Source: Verrucomicrobiota bacterium
GTDB taxonomy: Bacteria > Verrucomicrobiota > Verrucomicrobiia > Chthoniobacterales > UBA10450
DNA length: 8,172 nucleotides
Assembly: GCA_003218785.1 (NCBI GenBank)
Contig: QHOM01000180.1
Coordinates: forward strand, 1-8,172
Direction: 5' to 3'
The position numbers were made by a program, and so were the translations under genes. Positions 1-6,786 of the stretch are shown here, piece after piece. The notes below the pieces were generated by a model. That model did no database searches and had not been told where the DNA came from. It saw nothing but the letters and a program-made list of their open reading frames with translations. Position 1 is the first letter of the stretch; the number at the start of each line of letters is the position of its first letter.

Positions 1-273
1 TTCGCCAATGTTGAAGGTGGCCGTGATCTCACCTTTCTCTCCCGGCGGCACTTCCTCCTTCTGAGTTTGCGCCGCCGTGCAGCCGCAAGAAGTGCGGACC
101 GATTTAAATCGCACCGGTTTGTCGCCGGCATTCTGGTATTTGAAATGGCCTATCGCCTGCTTGTCAACAGCGGTGGGATGTAATTCGATCGAGGTCTGGT
201 CCCATTTCAATCCCGCGCGTGCAGTGATGCAAATGATCAATGACAACGTAAGAGCAAAGATGTGTGTTTTCAT
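1..273 (-). CDS. DUF1573 exported protein, N-terminal part (runs off left edge)
   Basis: Reading the minus strand from the ATG at 273 gives 91 residues and then the window ends, so the C-terminus is missing. Residues 1-20 (MKTHIFALTLSLIICITARA) look like a Sec signal peptide: a lysine, a hydrophobic core and an AxA-type cleavage site. The mature part begins GLKWDQTSIEL and carries KSVRTSCGCT at about 57-66, then VPPGEKGEITATFN at 75-88. The SCGCT cysteine pair followed by a PPGE/G turn and a beta strand is the hallmark of DUF1573, an Ig-like periplasmic domain of unknown function common in Bacteroidota, Planctomycetota and Verrucomicrobiota. The start codon overlaps the rfbD stop as ATGA, so the gene is probably translationally coupled to rfbD and in the same transcript. 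No Shine-Dalgarno is visible upstream. Family call is strong; cellular role is unknown. Confidence 0.85.
   Translation of the reverse strand, partial: MKTHIFALTLSLIICITARAGLKWDQTSIELHPTAVDKQAIGHFKYQNAGDKPVRFKSVRTSCGCTAAQTQKEEVPPGEKGEITATFNIGE
270..273 (-). other. ATGA stop/start overlap between rfbD and the DUF1573 gene
   Basis: On the minus strand these four bases read ATGA: the ATG starts the DUF1573 protein and the TGA ends rfbD. Such overlaps usually let the ribosome finishing one gene start the next. This fits the lack of a Shine-Dalgarno sequence ahead of the DUF1573 start. Confidence 0.8.
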
Positions 274-1142
274 TTTTTTGAGTAGAAGCGCCTAATATAG
301 TCAGCGACGGCATCACGCCAAGCGCGCGGTGAGGCACCGGTCAACTGCGTATATTTCGCACTGGAAAGCACTGAATAGGCTGGACGACGGGCCACCCAGT
401 TTTTCATGTCTTTTAATTTAAGCGCGCCAACCGTTTTCGCCTTCGCGGATATCCCAAACCCCTGACAACAATCCAGCGCCCATTGCGCGTATTCCTGCCA
501 AGTGCATTCGCCAGCATTGGCGAAATGTAGAACGCCGCCTTCAACGTTGAGCTCAAAAAATCGCGGCAACATTTGGGCGATGTCGTGTGTGTAAGTGGGC
601 GTCGAAAATTTGTCGCCGATTGCATCGACCTCCTCATTTTCCTGTGCCCGCTGGATCACGCCATCGATAAAGCTTGGCCGGTCAGGACCAAAAATCCAGG
701 AGACACGCGCGACCAGATGTCGATCTGCCGTTTGTAGAACCGATTGTTCCCCTGCCCGTTTCGATTCGCCGTAAACGCTAATCGGATTTGCGAAATCGCT
801 TTCGACGTAAGGTTCGCGTTTTTCGCCATCAAACACGTAATCGGTACTGAAATGAAGGAGCTTCACACCTTTGTCCCGGCAAATTTCCGCGATAATGCGC
901 GGCGCTTCCGCATTAATTAGGAAAGCCTGATCGCGCTGCGTTTCGCAAAGATCGACATTTGTGAAGCCAGCAGCGTTGACAAGAACATCGAAGTTCGTCG
1001 CGCACAGTTTCGCGCGGATCTCATCAAAATTCGATAGGTCAAGCTGCGCGTGATTAAGACCAACGACATCGAATCTGTCGCGATATTCGCGCATGAGCGC
1101 CGAGCCGAGGCGGCCTCCCGCGCCGATGATTACGATTTTCAT
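270..1142 (-). CDS. rfbD: dTDP-4-dehydrorhamnose reductase
   Basis: A 290-residue short-chain dehydrogenase/reductase of the RmlD type, which reduces dTDP-4-dehydro-L-rhamnose to dTDP-L-rhamnose with NAD(P)H in the cytoplasm. Visible motifs are the Rossmann glycine motif GAGGRLG at 7-13, NAAGFTNVD at 56-64, STDYVFDG at 99-106, the catalytic YGESK at 124-128 (Tyr124, Lys128), RVSWIFG at 146-152, and the C-terminal RRPAYSVLSS typical of RmlD. Length matches the family (about 280-300). The ATG at 1142 is chosen because it begins directly with the first beta strand (MKIVIIGAGG). An upstream in-frame start at 1226 would add 28 unrelated residues and overlap rfbB. The gene follows rfbB by 31 nt and its TGA overlaps the ATG of the DUF1573 gene, so it sits mid-operon. 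No strong ribosome binding site is seen. Confidence 0.93.
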   Translation of the reverse strand: MKIVIIGAGGRLGSALMREYRDRFDVVGLNHAQLDLSNFDEIRAKLCATNFDVLVNAAGFTNVDLCETQRDQAFLINAEAPRIIAEICRDKGVKLLHFSTDYVFDGEKREPYVESDFANPISVYGESKRAGEQSVLQTADRHLVARVSWIFGPDRPSFIDGVIQRAQENEEVDAIGDKFSTPTYTHDIAQMLPRFFELNVEGGVLHFANAGECTWQEYAQWALDCCQGFGISAKAKTVGALKLKDMKNWVARRPAYSVLSSAKYTQLTGASPRAWRDAVADYIRRFYSKK

Positions 1143-1173
1143 TTGAGGAACCCAGGCATCTTGTCTGTGTCCC

Positions 1174-2085
1174 TCAGTACCTGCCCGTGCGCTCGAGCAA
1201 CAGTTGCCACCACGCTTGGCTGTCAATGTACCACTGAATGGTTTCGTCGAGTCCTTCGTTAAAATTGCGTTGCGGTTTCCAGTTCAATTCACGTTGCGCA
1301 AGAGAGGAATCGATTGCATACCGGCGGTCGTGCCCCAGCCTGTCAGTCACAAACGAAATCAAGCTGTGCGGCTTGCCCAGTTTATCGAGGATCATTCTTA
1401 CAACATCCATGTTCACCATTTCGCCGTTGCCTCCGAAATTATAAATCGTTCCTGGTTTCCCCTCGAAGAGCGCAGCCACAATCGCGGCGCAATGATCTGC
1501 CACGTGGATCCAATCGCGCACATTCATTCCGTCGCCATAAACCGGGAGCGGCTCGCCACGGAGCGCTTTGATAATCATGAGCGGAATCAGTTTTTCCGGG
1601 AACTGGTACGGGCCGTAGTTGTTCGAGCAGCGAGTCACGAGCACTTCCTGGCCATACGTTTTGTAAGAGGCGAGGGCGAGGAGGTCGGAGCCATAGACCT
1701 CGTCTGTGGAGATTTGGATGAAGCGTTGAACGCCGTGGCGGCGTGCGCAATCGAGCAGCACACTGGTGCCGACGACATTGGTGTGGATGAAATTGAGAGG
1801 TGAATTGATGCTGCGGTCGACATGCGATTCGGCAGCGAAATTGATGACCGCGTAAAATTGGTGCTCGGTCATGAGTGCGTCCATTTCATCGGCGTTGGCG
1901 ATATCGGCTTTGAAAAACTCGTAGCGTTGGCCATGTTCCTCGACCACGCCATCGAGATTGGCGAAATTGCCCGCATAAGTGAGCACATCGACGTTGGTCA
2001 CGTACGCCGGCTTGTAATGTTGCAAAATATACCGAATAAAGTTGCTCCCAATGAAGCCGCAGCCACCGGTTACGAGAAGGCGCAT
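1174..2085 (-). CDS. rfbB: dTDP-glucose 4,6-dehydratase with internal deletion of the YxxxK segment
   Basis: RmlB/RfbB converts dTDP-glucose to dTDP-4-keto-6-deoxyglucose using bound NAD+. Seen here: TGGCGFIGSNF at 6-16 (NAD-binding GxxGxxG), VDVLTYAGN at 32-40, NFAAESHVDRSI at 82-93, ISTDEVYG at 125-132 (the Asp/Glu acid-base pair), TRCSNNYGPYQFPEKLIPL at 151-169, and VRDWIHVADHC at 189-199. All are classic RmlB. However, YGS at 131-133 runs straight into DLLALASYKTYGQ. In the family about 25 residues lie here, including YSASK with catalytic Tyr and Lys. The residues after the junction align directly with the helix that normally follows YSASKAA. At 303 residues the protein is short by about that amount (usual 330-355). 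As written it should be catalytically dead or badly impaired. ATG at 2085 starts the first strand. It is first in a minus-strand operon with rfbD. Confidence 0.9.
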   Translation of the reverse strand: MRLLVTGGCGFIGSNFIRYILQHYKPAYVTNVDVLTYAGNFANLDGVVEEHGQRYEFFKADIANADEMDALMTEHQFYAVINFAAESHVDRSINSPLNFIHTNVVGTSVLLDCARRHGVQRFIQISTDEVYGSDLLALASYKTYGQEVLVTRCSNNYGPYQFPEKLIPLMIIKALRGEPLPVYGDGMNVRDWIHVADHCAAIVAALFEGKPGTIYNFGGNGEMVNMDVVRMILDKLGKPHSLISFVTDRLGHDRRYAIDSSLAQRELNWKPQRNFNEGLDETIQWYIDSQAWWQLLLERTGRY

Positions 2086-2096
2086 TGCAGCGCGTA

Positions 2097-2123
2097 CTAG
2101 CAGCGCCGAGGGCGGCGCGCTAG
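2097..2123. repeat. GC-rich hairpin in the rfbB / membrane-protein divergent gap
   Basis: The left arm CTAGCAGCGCCG (2097-2108) pairs with the right arm CGGCGCGCTAG (2113-2123), giving eleven base pairs with one bulged A and an AGGG loop. It lies 11 nt upstream of the rfbB ATG, so it would be in the rfbB leader RNA. It is also just upstream of the likely start of the divergent membrane protein gene. It has no T-run and both genes point away from it, so it does not look like a terminator. It may be an operator, a leader structure or a REP-like unit; which one cannot be told from the sequence. Confidence 0.5.
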
Positions 2124-2149
2124 CAGATTTTCCATCTCCGCGGGATCAC

Positions 2150-3664
2150 TTGCGAGCTTGGAAAGCCCGCCTTGCAGAAACTGATTGGGTCGTGTGGTTG
2201 ATTCTTGGGCTAGCTGTTTTCCTGCGTTTTTTTCTGCTCGGCATCAAGCCGCCGCATTTCGACGAAGGAATCAACGGGTGGTTTGTCGATCAAATGGTGA
2301 AGAACGGATTTTACAGATACGATCCGACGAACTATCACGGCCCTCTTCACTTTTACGTTCTGCTGTTGTCGCAAACTTTGTTCGGCCGAAATGTTTGGGC
2401 GTTACGTCTGCCGGTGGTCCTTGTGAGCATCGGTTGCGTGTGGCTTGCGTTGAAATTCGAGCCGTTGATCGGAAGAAACGTGAGCCGATTGGCCGCGCTA
2501 GCCATGGCGGTGTCACCCGGGTTTGTTTTTTACGGACGCTACTCGATCCACGAAGTATGGCTCGTGCTCTTCTCGATGATGTTCATTCTCGGCTTGCTCG
2601 GCCTCTGGAAGTTTGGAACGGCGAATTACCTTTGGTGCGCCGGCATGGGTGTGGCCGGCATGATCCTTACGAAGGAAACGTACATCATCCATTTTGCCTG
2701 CGCGGCGCTCGCAATTCCCGTGGTGATGGTCTCCAGCGCGCTTAATCGCGTTCCCGACGCGAAGCTGGCCAGACAAACCTGGACATATATTGATCTTGCG
2801 ATGGTCACCGGAGTCGGCATCGCCGTAGTCGTTTTCTTCTATTCCGGAACGTTTTTTAACTGGAGCGGAGTTAAGGGCCTCTATCAAGCGTACCACGCGT
2901 GGTCCGAGACCGGGAACGCCGGCCACGGCCATGAAAAACCGTGGTATTACTGGCTCAAACTGATCGGGCGCTACGAAATTCCTGTAGGCGCCGCTATGCT
3001 TCTTTGCCTGTTTTGCCAGCGGTTTAAGAACCTCAGTTTGCGTTATCTGGCGATCTACGGAGTCGGAACCTTAATCGCTTACAGCTACGTTAAATACAAG
3101 ACGCCGTGGTGCATCATCAATGTTATCTGGCCGTTCTTATTTATCTTTGGCGCGGCGGTTCTGCTTGTTCATCCGAGGTATCGCCGCGCCACATATGCCG
3201 TATCAGCCATTCTATTGTGCGTTTCACTCGAATCGACGATCTGGCTGAATTACTTCCGTTGCACAACGGATACTGAGCCATACGTCTACGTTCAGACTTA
3301 CAACGACATCTTCAAACTAACGAAACCGCTGCTGCAGTTGGCAAAACGAGATCCCCGCAACTACCAGCTGACCGGACATATGATTCGGGGCAGTGTGTAT
3401 CCGCTCCCATGGATTCTCGGCGACTTTCCCCGTATTGGCTATTACGAGCACGGGAATCTCCCCTCGAAGCTCGACGCCGATTTCCTCCTCGTGGAGCAAA
3501 ATCGAATCAAAGAGGTCGAATCAAAGCTGCACAATGCCTACTACACCGAGCCACTGACGATTCGTAACTATCAGGAACCGTCGAAGCTCTATCTGAGCGC
3601 CGAAATCTTCAAAGAGTTTTTCCCAGGTCGATCTCCAGACTTCGTCGGGAAAGGATCGGGCTAA
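2150..3664 (+). CDS. GT39-type membrane glycosyltransferase, Agl23/TIGR03663-like
   Basis: A polytopic membrane protein of about 504 residues. Early features from this start are: positive N-terminal tail, first membrane helix about 13-31, then PPHFDEG at 34-40 with the Asp-Glu pair expected in the first extracytoplasmic loop of GT-C (PMT/ArnT-like) enzymes, NGFYRYDPTNYHGPLHF at 52-68, GRYSIHEVW at 129-137, and TKETY at 174-178. The order DE, YDPxxYHGPLH, HE, TKE is that of the TIGR03663 family, named flippase activity-associated Agl23. About ten further hydrophobic helices precede a soluble C-terminal part. The likely role is transfer of a lipid-linked sugar on the outer face of the inner membrane; the substrate is unknown. 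The start is uncertain. The only ATG (2051) lies inside divergent rfbB and would encode a Pro/Arg-rich tail through the hairpin. I chose TTG 2150, weakly preceded by GGGA. The next gene follows by 15 nt. Confidence 0.82.
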   Translation: MRAWKARLAETDWVVWLILGLAVFLRFFLLGIKPPHFDEGINGWFVDQMVKNGFYRYDPTNYHGPLHFYVLLLSQTLFGRNVWALRLPVVLVSIGCVWLALKFEPLIGRNVSRLAALAMAVSPGFVFYGRYSIHEVWLVLFSMMFILGLLGLWKFGTANYLWCAGMGVAGMILTKETYIIHFACAALAIPVVMVSSALNRVPDAKLARQTWTYIDLAMVTGVGIAVVVFFYSGTFFNWSGVKGLYQAYHAWSETGNAGHGHEKPWYYWLKLIGRYEIPVGAAMLLCLFCQRFKNLSLRYLAIYGVGTLIAYSYVKYKTPWCIINVIWPFLFIFGAAVLLVHPRYRRATYAVSAILLCVSLESTIWLNYFRCTTDTEPYVYVQTYNDIFKLTKPLLQLAKRDPRNYQLTGHMIRGSVYPLPWILGDFPRIGYYEHGNLPSKLDADFLLVEQNRIKEVESKLHNAYYTEPLTIRNYQEPSKLYLSAEIFKEFFPGRSPDFVGKGSG

Positions 3665-3679
3665 ACGACGTTCGTTTCG

Positions 3680-5743
3680 ATGAAATGGCTTTCTGCTGGC
3701 TTAGTCTTTGTCAATTTATCGACTGTTTGCGGCCTGCTTTTAGGAATGGCAGGGAGCGGTTTGGACAAACGAAGCGCGATTTTCGCGCTGGTATCGGGCG
3801 CAGCGTTCGCTGTTGCAGCCTATCTTGGAACCTCTGACACCGTTGCTGAACGGAAGAAGGTAAATTCGCCAGTAGTAGAACAAGAACGTTCTAAGTCTGG
3901 ACAGCAGCGGCCGGAGAGTGTTATGCACGACCGCACTTCACTAGCGACCAGGCGCTATCGTCATCTGTGGCTTTGGGTAATGGCGGCATGTTTCACGGTG
4001 TTTGCCGTTCGCTCTTTTTGTTGGCTTCTCTACATCGACGGCGAACAATTAAAAATTCAATCGCCCAACAACCTCGGCGATCTCGCACTGCATATCACAT
4101 TGATCAGGAATTTTGCGAGTGGCGTCGCGCTTTGGCCGGACAATCCAATCTATGTTTTTAGCAAACTAAGATATCCAGCGGGGATGGATTTATTTAATGC
4201 TCTGCTCTGTTTGGTTCATGTCGACCTGATCCGTGGATTGGTTTGGGCCGGATTGCTTGCGTCACTCGCGACCTTTTACGCGTTTCTCCGTTGGGCGGGC
4301 GCCTTCGGTGTCGCTGGCTTTTTATTTAATGGCGGCATAGTGGGCTTCCAATTTTTCAAAACACTGAAGTTTTTGGATTATCAGGGCGACAGAACAATCG
4401 CGTGGAAAAGCATTGCGCTATCCATGTTTGTGACTCAGCGCGGGTTGCTTTACGCAATCCCAGCCGGCCTGCTTCTGCTCTGGCATTGGCGCGAAAAGTT
4501 CTTTCGCGAGGACGTGCAAGGTCGACATCCCGGGCCACTGCCCTTCTGGGTCGAGGTCTCTCTCTACGCCTCGATGCCGCTCTTTCACGTCCACACGTTT
4601 CTCGCCCTGACCATCGTCCTGATTTTTCTCTTTCTTTTTGAACGTCCGAGTGAACTGAACTTTATCGTTAATGTTGCCCGCAGCGAAGGAACCACCGGGA
4701 TCGGTCACTTGATTTCGCAGCCTGCAATGTGGCCTGAAGTTTTTCGAAATGCACCCATACGCAGCCACGTCGGCACCGTGCTCGCCGCTGCCTTACTTCC
4801 CGCTACTTTCTTCGTTTGGCTGACCACCGATCACTTCCACGCGGCTTCGATGCTCGAATGGCATCCGGGCTGGGTGCAGGATTCGGGAGACTTCGCCGCT
4901 CCTTTTTTTCGGATCGGCCCCGTAAATTTTACCACGTCCAGCCCGGTTTTTGGCTGGGTCTTACAAAAGGCATGGAACGGCGTCATCGCTCCAGCTTTTC
5001 AATTTTGGCTAACGAACTTCGGCGTATGGGCCCCGCTGATCCTCGCGCTGATTGCTTTTTGCGGGTGGCACGCTTGGAAAGGTGGATGGCGTTGGGGTAA
5101 TAAGCCTCCAGAGGACCTCGCTTTCCTTTTGCCCGCTGTTGGCATCTTTATCTTTGGGTTCCTGGTGAAGACCACGCCGTGGGACTGGGACAATCTCAAA
5201 CTCATCATTTGGGCTTACTTTCTCGTGTTGCCGTATCTGTGGACACAGCTCATTGCTTACTGGAGCGTTCCCGTTCGGGTGGGCGTTTGCATCGCGCTTT
5301 TCGGCTCGGGATTTGTTACCTTGGTAGGTGGACTGGCCGCCAACCGAGCTGGTTGGGGACTTGCCGATCGCGCGGAACTGGACTCGGTTGGCGCTGCGGT
5401 CCGGCGTTTGCCACAGGAGGCCCGCTTCGCCGCTTATCCGACTTACAATCACCCACTGTTGCTCCAAGGCCGGAAGGTAGCGCTTGGTTATCCAGGCCAC
5501 CTTTGGTCGCAGGGTTTCGCCTACACAACCACCAACAATTTGCTCACCAAGCTGATGCAAGGCTCCGAGAATTGGCGCGAGATTGCGCGCGCTTTGCGTA
5601 TCCGTTACATCTTTTGGGGGCGCGAAGAAACCCTCAATTACCCGGCGAGCAAGCAGCCATGGAAAACGACGGCAACGTTGGTCGCTTCTGGCCCCTGGGG
5701 CGCGATTTATGATCTGGGGTCAACCACGAATCAAGACGAATGA
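3680..5743 (+). CDS. Large polytopic membrane protein, probable GT-C-type glycosyltransferase
   Basis: A 687-residue integral membrane protein. Two N-terminal hydrophobic helices (about 4-24, 34-50) are separated by a charged, Ser/Gln-rich linker (about 51-95) from the main body, whose first helix is about 97-118. The following loop carries NNLGDLALHITLIRNFASG (130-148) and LRYPAGMDLFNALL (163-176). Further helices surround QRGLLYAIPAGLLLLW (253-268), FHVHTFLAL (302-310) and TTPWDWDNLKLIIWAY (498-513). A C-terminal soluble part of about 130 residues has LGYPGHLWSQGFAY (602-615) and RIRYIFWGREE (640-650). The layout, with an acidic residue and His in the first large outer loop, many helices and a small periplasmic C-domain, resembles GT-C enzymes, but I cannot place it in a named family. 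It starts 15 nt after the GT39-like gene with no clear ribosome site, so the two are probably co-transcribed. Its last six residues (TTNQDE) are encoded by the palindromic repeat at 5722-5814. Confidence 0.75.
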   Translation: MKWLSAGLVFVNLSTVCGLLLGMAGSGLDKRSAIFALVSGAAFAVAAYLGTSDTVAERKKVNSPVVEQERSKSGQQRPESVMHDRTSLATRRYRHLWLWVMAACFTVFAVRSFCWLLYIDGEQLKIQSPNNLGDLALHITLIRNFASGVALWPDNPIYVFSKLRYPAGMDLFNALLCLVHVDLIRGLVWAGLLASLATFYAFLRWAGAFGVAGFLFNGGIVGFQFFKTLKFLDYQGDRTIAWKSIALSMFVTQRGLLYAIPAGLLLLWHWREKFFREDVQGRHPGPLPFWVEVSLYASMPLFHVHTFLALTIVLIFLFLFERPSELNFIVNVARSEGTTGIGHLISQPAMWPEVFRNAPIRSHVGTVLAAALLPATFFVWLTTDHFHAASMLEWHPGWVQDSGDFAAPFFRIGPVNFTTSSPVFGWVLQKAWNGVIAPAFQFWLTNFGVWAPLILALIAFCGWHAWKGGWRWGNKPPEDLAFLLPAVGIFIFGFLVKTTPWDWDNLKLIIWAYFLVLPYLWTQLIAYWSVPVRVGVCIALFGSGFVTLVGGLAANRAGWGLADRAELDSVGAAVRRLPQEARFAAYPTYNHPLLLQGRKVALGYPGHLWSQGFAYTTTNNLLTKLMQGSENWREIARALRIRYIFWGREETLNYPASKQPWKTTATLVASGPWGAIYDLGSTTNQDE

Positions 5744-5814
5744 ACACGAATCCGAAGGTGAGTCTTACTCGCCCAGGTTTCACAATTCGCGTCTATTCAT
5801 GTTCATTAGCGGTT
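5722..5814. repeat. REP-like 93-nt nested palindromic element between convergent genes
   Basis: Two 30-nt arms (5722-5751 and 5785-5814) are imperfect inverted copies: 22 of 30 positions match. The left arm holds ACGAAT three times at an exact 10-bp spacing (5726, 5736, 5746). The right arm keeps the same 10-bp rhythm with ATTCGC, ATTCAT and ATTAGC (5785, 5795, 5805). Within the 33-nt middle is a second, perfect small hairpin. The element covers the stop codon of the upstream membrane-protein gene, and its last base is the first base of the PHP gene stop triplet on the opposite strand. Similar AACACGAAT-type repeats are, to my knowledge, scattered through many verrucomicrobial genomes, but I cannot confirm copy number here. 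It probably folds in RNA from both strands and may act as a bidirectional transcript end. Confidence 0.65.
5757..5773. terminator. Small hairpin inside the palindromic element, possible transcript end
   Basis: GGTGAGT (5757-5763) pairs with ACTCGCC (5767-5773) across a CTT loop: seven pairs, one of them G-U. It sits 14 nt after the stop of the plus-strand membrane-protein gene and about 40 nt beyond the stop of the minus-strand PHP gene. There is no T-run on either side, so it is not a textbook intrinsic terminator. The larger 30-nt arms could extend it into a long stem. Confidence 0.35.
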
Positions 5815-6590
5815 TAATGGGTCCGATCAAACACGGACGCATGTTTGGGCGTGGAAAAAACTTTCACGTTGTGACGACGCCTTCGCCGCCGTCGAAATGG
5901 GTGCGCCAGGAAGAGGAAATAGACCGTGCTCACAAGATCGACAAAACCGCAGGGAGGACTCGTTAGGTTGACCGGCCCGGCCCGTAAAGCAGTGAAGACA
6001 TTTTCGACGGTAAGCTCAGGCGGCATCGGGATGCTCGTGTAATGGCTTCCAAACGCGTGCAAACGATGCGCATCAGAAGTGGCAATCAACGGTTTGCCAA
6101 ACCGGGCTGCCACTTTTTCCGCGCGGCGGTTTAGATTGAAGAGGCCCTTATGAAAATGGCAGAGCTCGATCGCGTCGAAGCAATCGATTTCTGTAAGCAG
6201 GCGCGATCCTATTGAGCTACCAAAAACATAAAACGGGTGCGGTGCAATCGTAAAGACCGAAGTCCCACGCCGCGCCCGCAGCCGTCGCAGATCGCCGAAA
6301 TTTTTAAGCTCCGCGATTTCTTTGCCAGTCACATTCAGTACGATGACATCCGCACCGCATAATCGCACCTCCGCCGCAGGGATAAGCAAGATGCCCATTG
6401 CCGCTGCATCCGCAAACACTTCCTGTCGATCAAAGACGGCGTCGTGCAGTGTGATTGCAAGCACCCGAAAACCGAGCGAGCGTGCGCGCTCCAGCAATTG
6501 ATGCGCGGAATAATCGACCGCGTCTTTGGGATCATCGAGCGTGTGGATGTGGAGATCTGTTTTGGTCCAATCAAGATCATTCGCATTCAT
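5814..6590 (-). CDS. PHP-domain metal-dependent phosphoesterase
   Basis: A 258-residue protein of the PHP superfamily, the fold of histidinol phosphatase and polymerase-associated phosphoesterases, which hydrolyses phosphoesters with two or three bound metals. Visible metal-site motifs in order are TDLHIHT at 11-17, AITLHDA at 45-51, PAAEVR at 71-76 (Glu74), IAPHPFY at 115-121, ELCHFHKG at 142-149 and ATSDAHRLHAFGSH at 170-183. The usual TDH of the second motif is TLH here, though the metal-binding His is kept. After the PHP core the chain has a hydrophobic stretch (about 215-230) and then seven arginines and a basic tail to 258. The ATG at 6590 is preferred over an in-frame TTG at 6605, which adds five residues. 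It is monocistronic in this window, convergent with the large membrane-protein gene. The substrate is unknown. Confidence 0.85.
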   Translation of the reverse strand: MNANDLDWTKTDLHIHTLDDPKDAVDYSAHQLLERARSLGFRVLAITLHDAVFDRQEVFADAAAMGILLIPAAEVRLCGADVIVLNVTGKEIAELKNFGDLRRLRARRGTSVFTIAPHPFYVFGSSIGSRLLTEIDCFDAIELCHFHKGLFNLNRRAEKVAARFGKPLIATSDAHRLHAFGSHYTSIPMPPELTVENVFTALRAGPVNLTSPPCGFVDLVSTVYFLFLAHPFRRRRRRRHNVKVFSTPKHASVFDRTH

Positions 6591-6704
6591 GCTCACGCGG
6601 TCCAAGTGTAAACGTGGATTGCGCCGATTTCACGGCTGGTTTGCGCTCGTGCACATATATTCCGTCTGCGCTCGGTTTAGATTTCGATTACGAGGATACT
6701 CAGG

Positions 6705-6724
6705 AGCAAAAGTAAGCAAAAGTG
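6705..6724. repeat. Two tandem copies of a 10-bp unit
   Basis: AGCAAAAGTA is followed at once by AGCAAAAGTG. It lies in the 196-nt gap between the divergent PHP gene and tRNA-Leu, upstream of the likely tRNA promoter. It may be a simple slippage product; no function is suggested. Confidence 0.4.
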
Positions 6725-6738
6725 CTCTGACAAAGCGC

Positions 6739-6766
6739 TTGCGACCCACCATCCGCAATCTATCGT
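6739..6766 (+). promoter_or_regulatory. Candidate sigma-70-type promoter for tRNA-Leu
   Basis: TTGCGA (6739-6744) and TATCGT (6761-6766) are separated by 16 bp; each matches four of six consensus bases. Transcription would begin about 14 nt before the tRNA 5' end. The position is right, but the matches are only fair and the call is inference. Confidence 0.3.
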
Positions 6767-6786
6767 TCATTAATCACTCTTCCTTC

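Noticed and set aside
77..295. A 72-codon plus-strand open frame
   Set aside because: It is antisense to the DUF1573 gene, whose signal peptide and SCGCT motif are convincing.
1204..1803. A 199-codon plus-strand open frame
   Set aside because: It is fully antisense to rfbB, has no recognisable domain, and shows the composition of a shadow frame.
3883..3892. Perfect palindrome AGAACGTTCT
   Set aside because: It lies inside the coding sequence of the large membrane protein; a 10-bp palindrome is expected several times by chance in this length.
5009..5560. A 183-codon minus-strand open frame
   Set aside because: It is antisense to the well-supported membrane-protein gene and shows no motif of its own.
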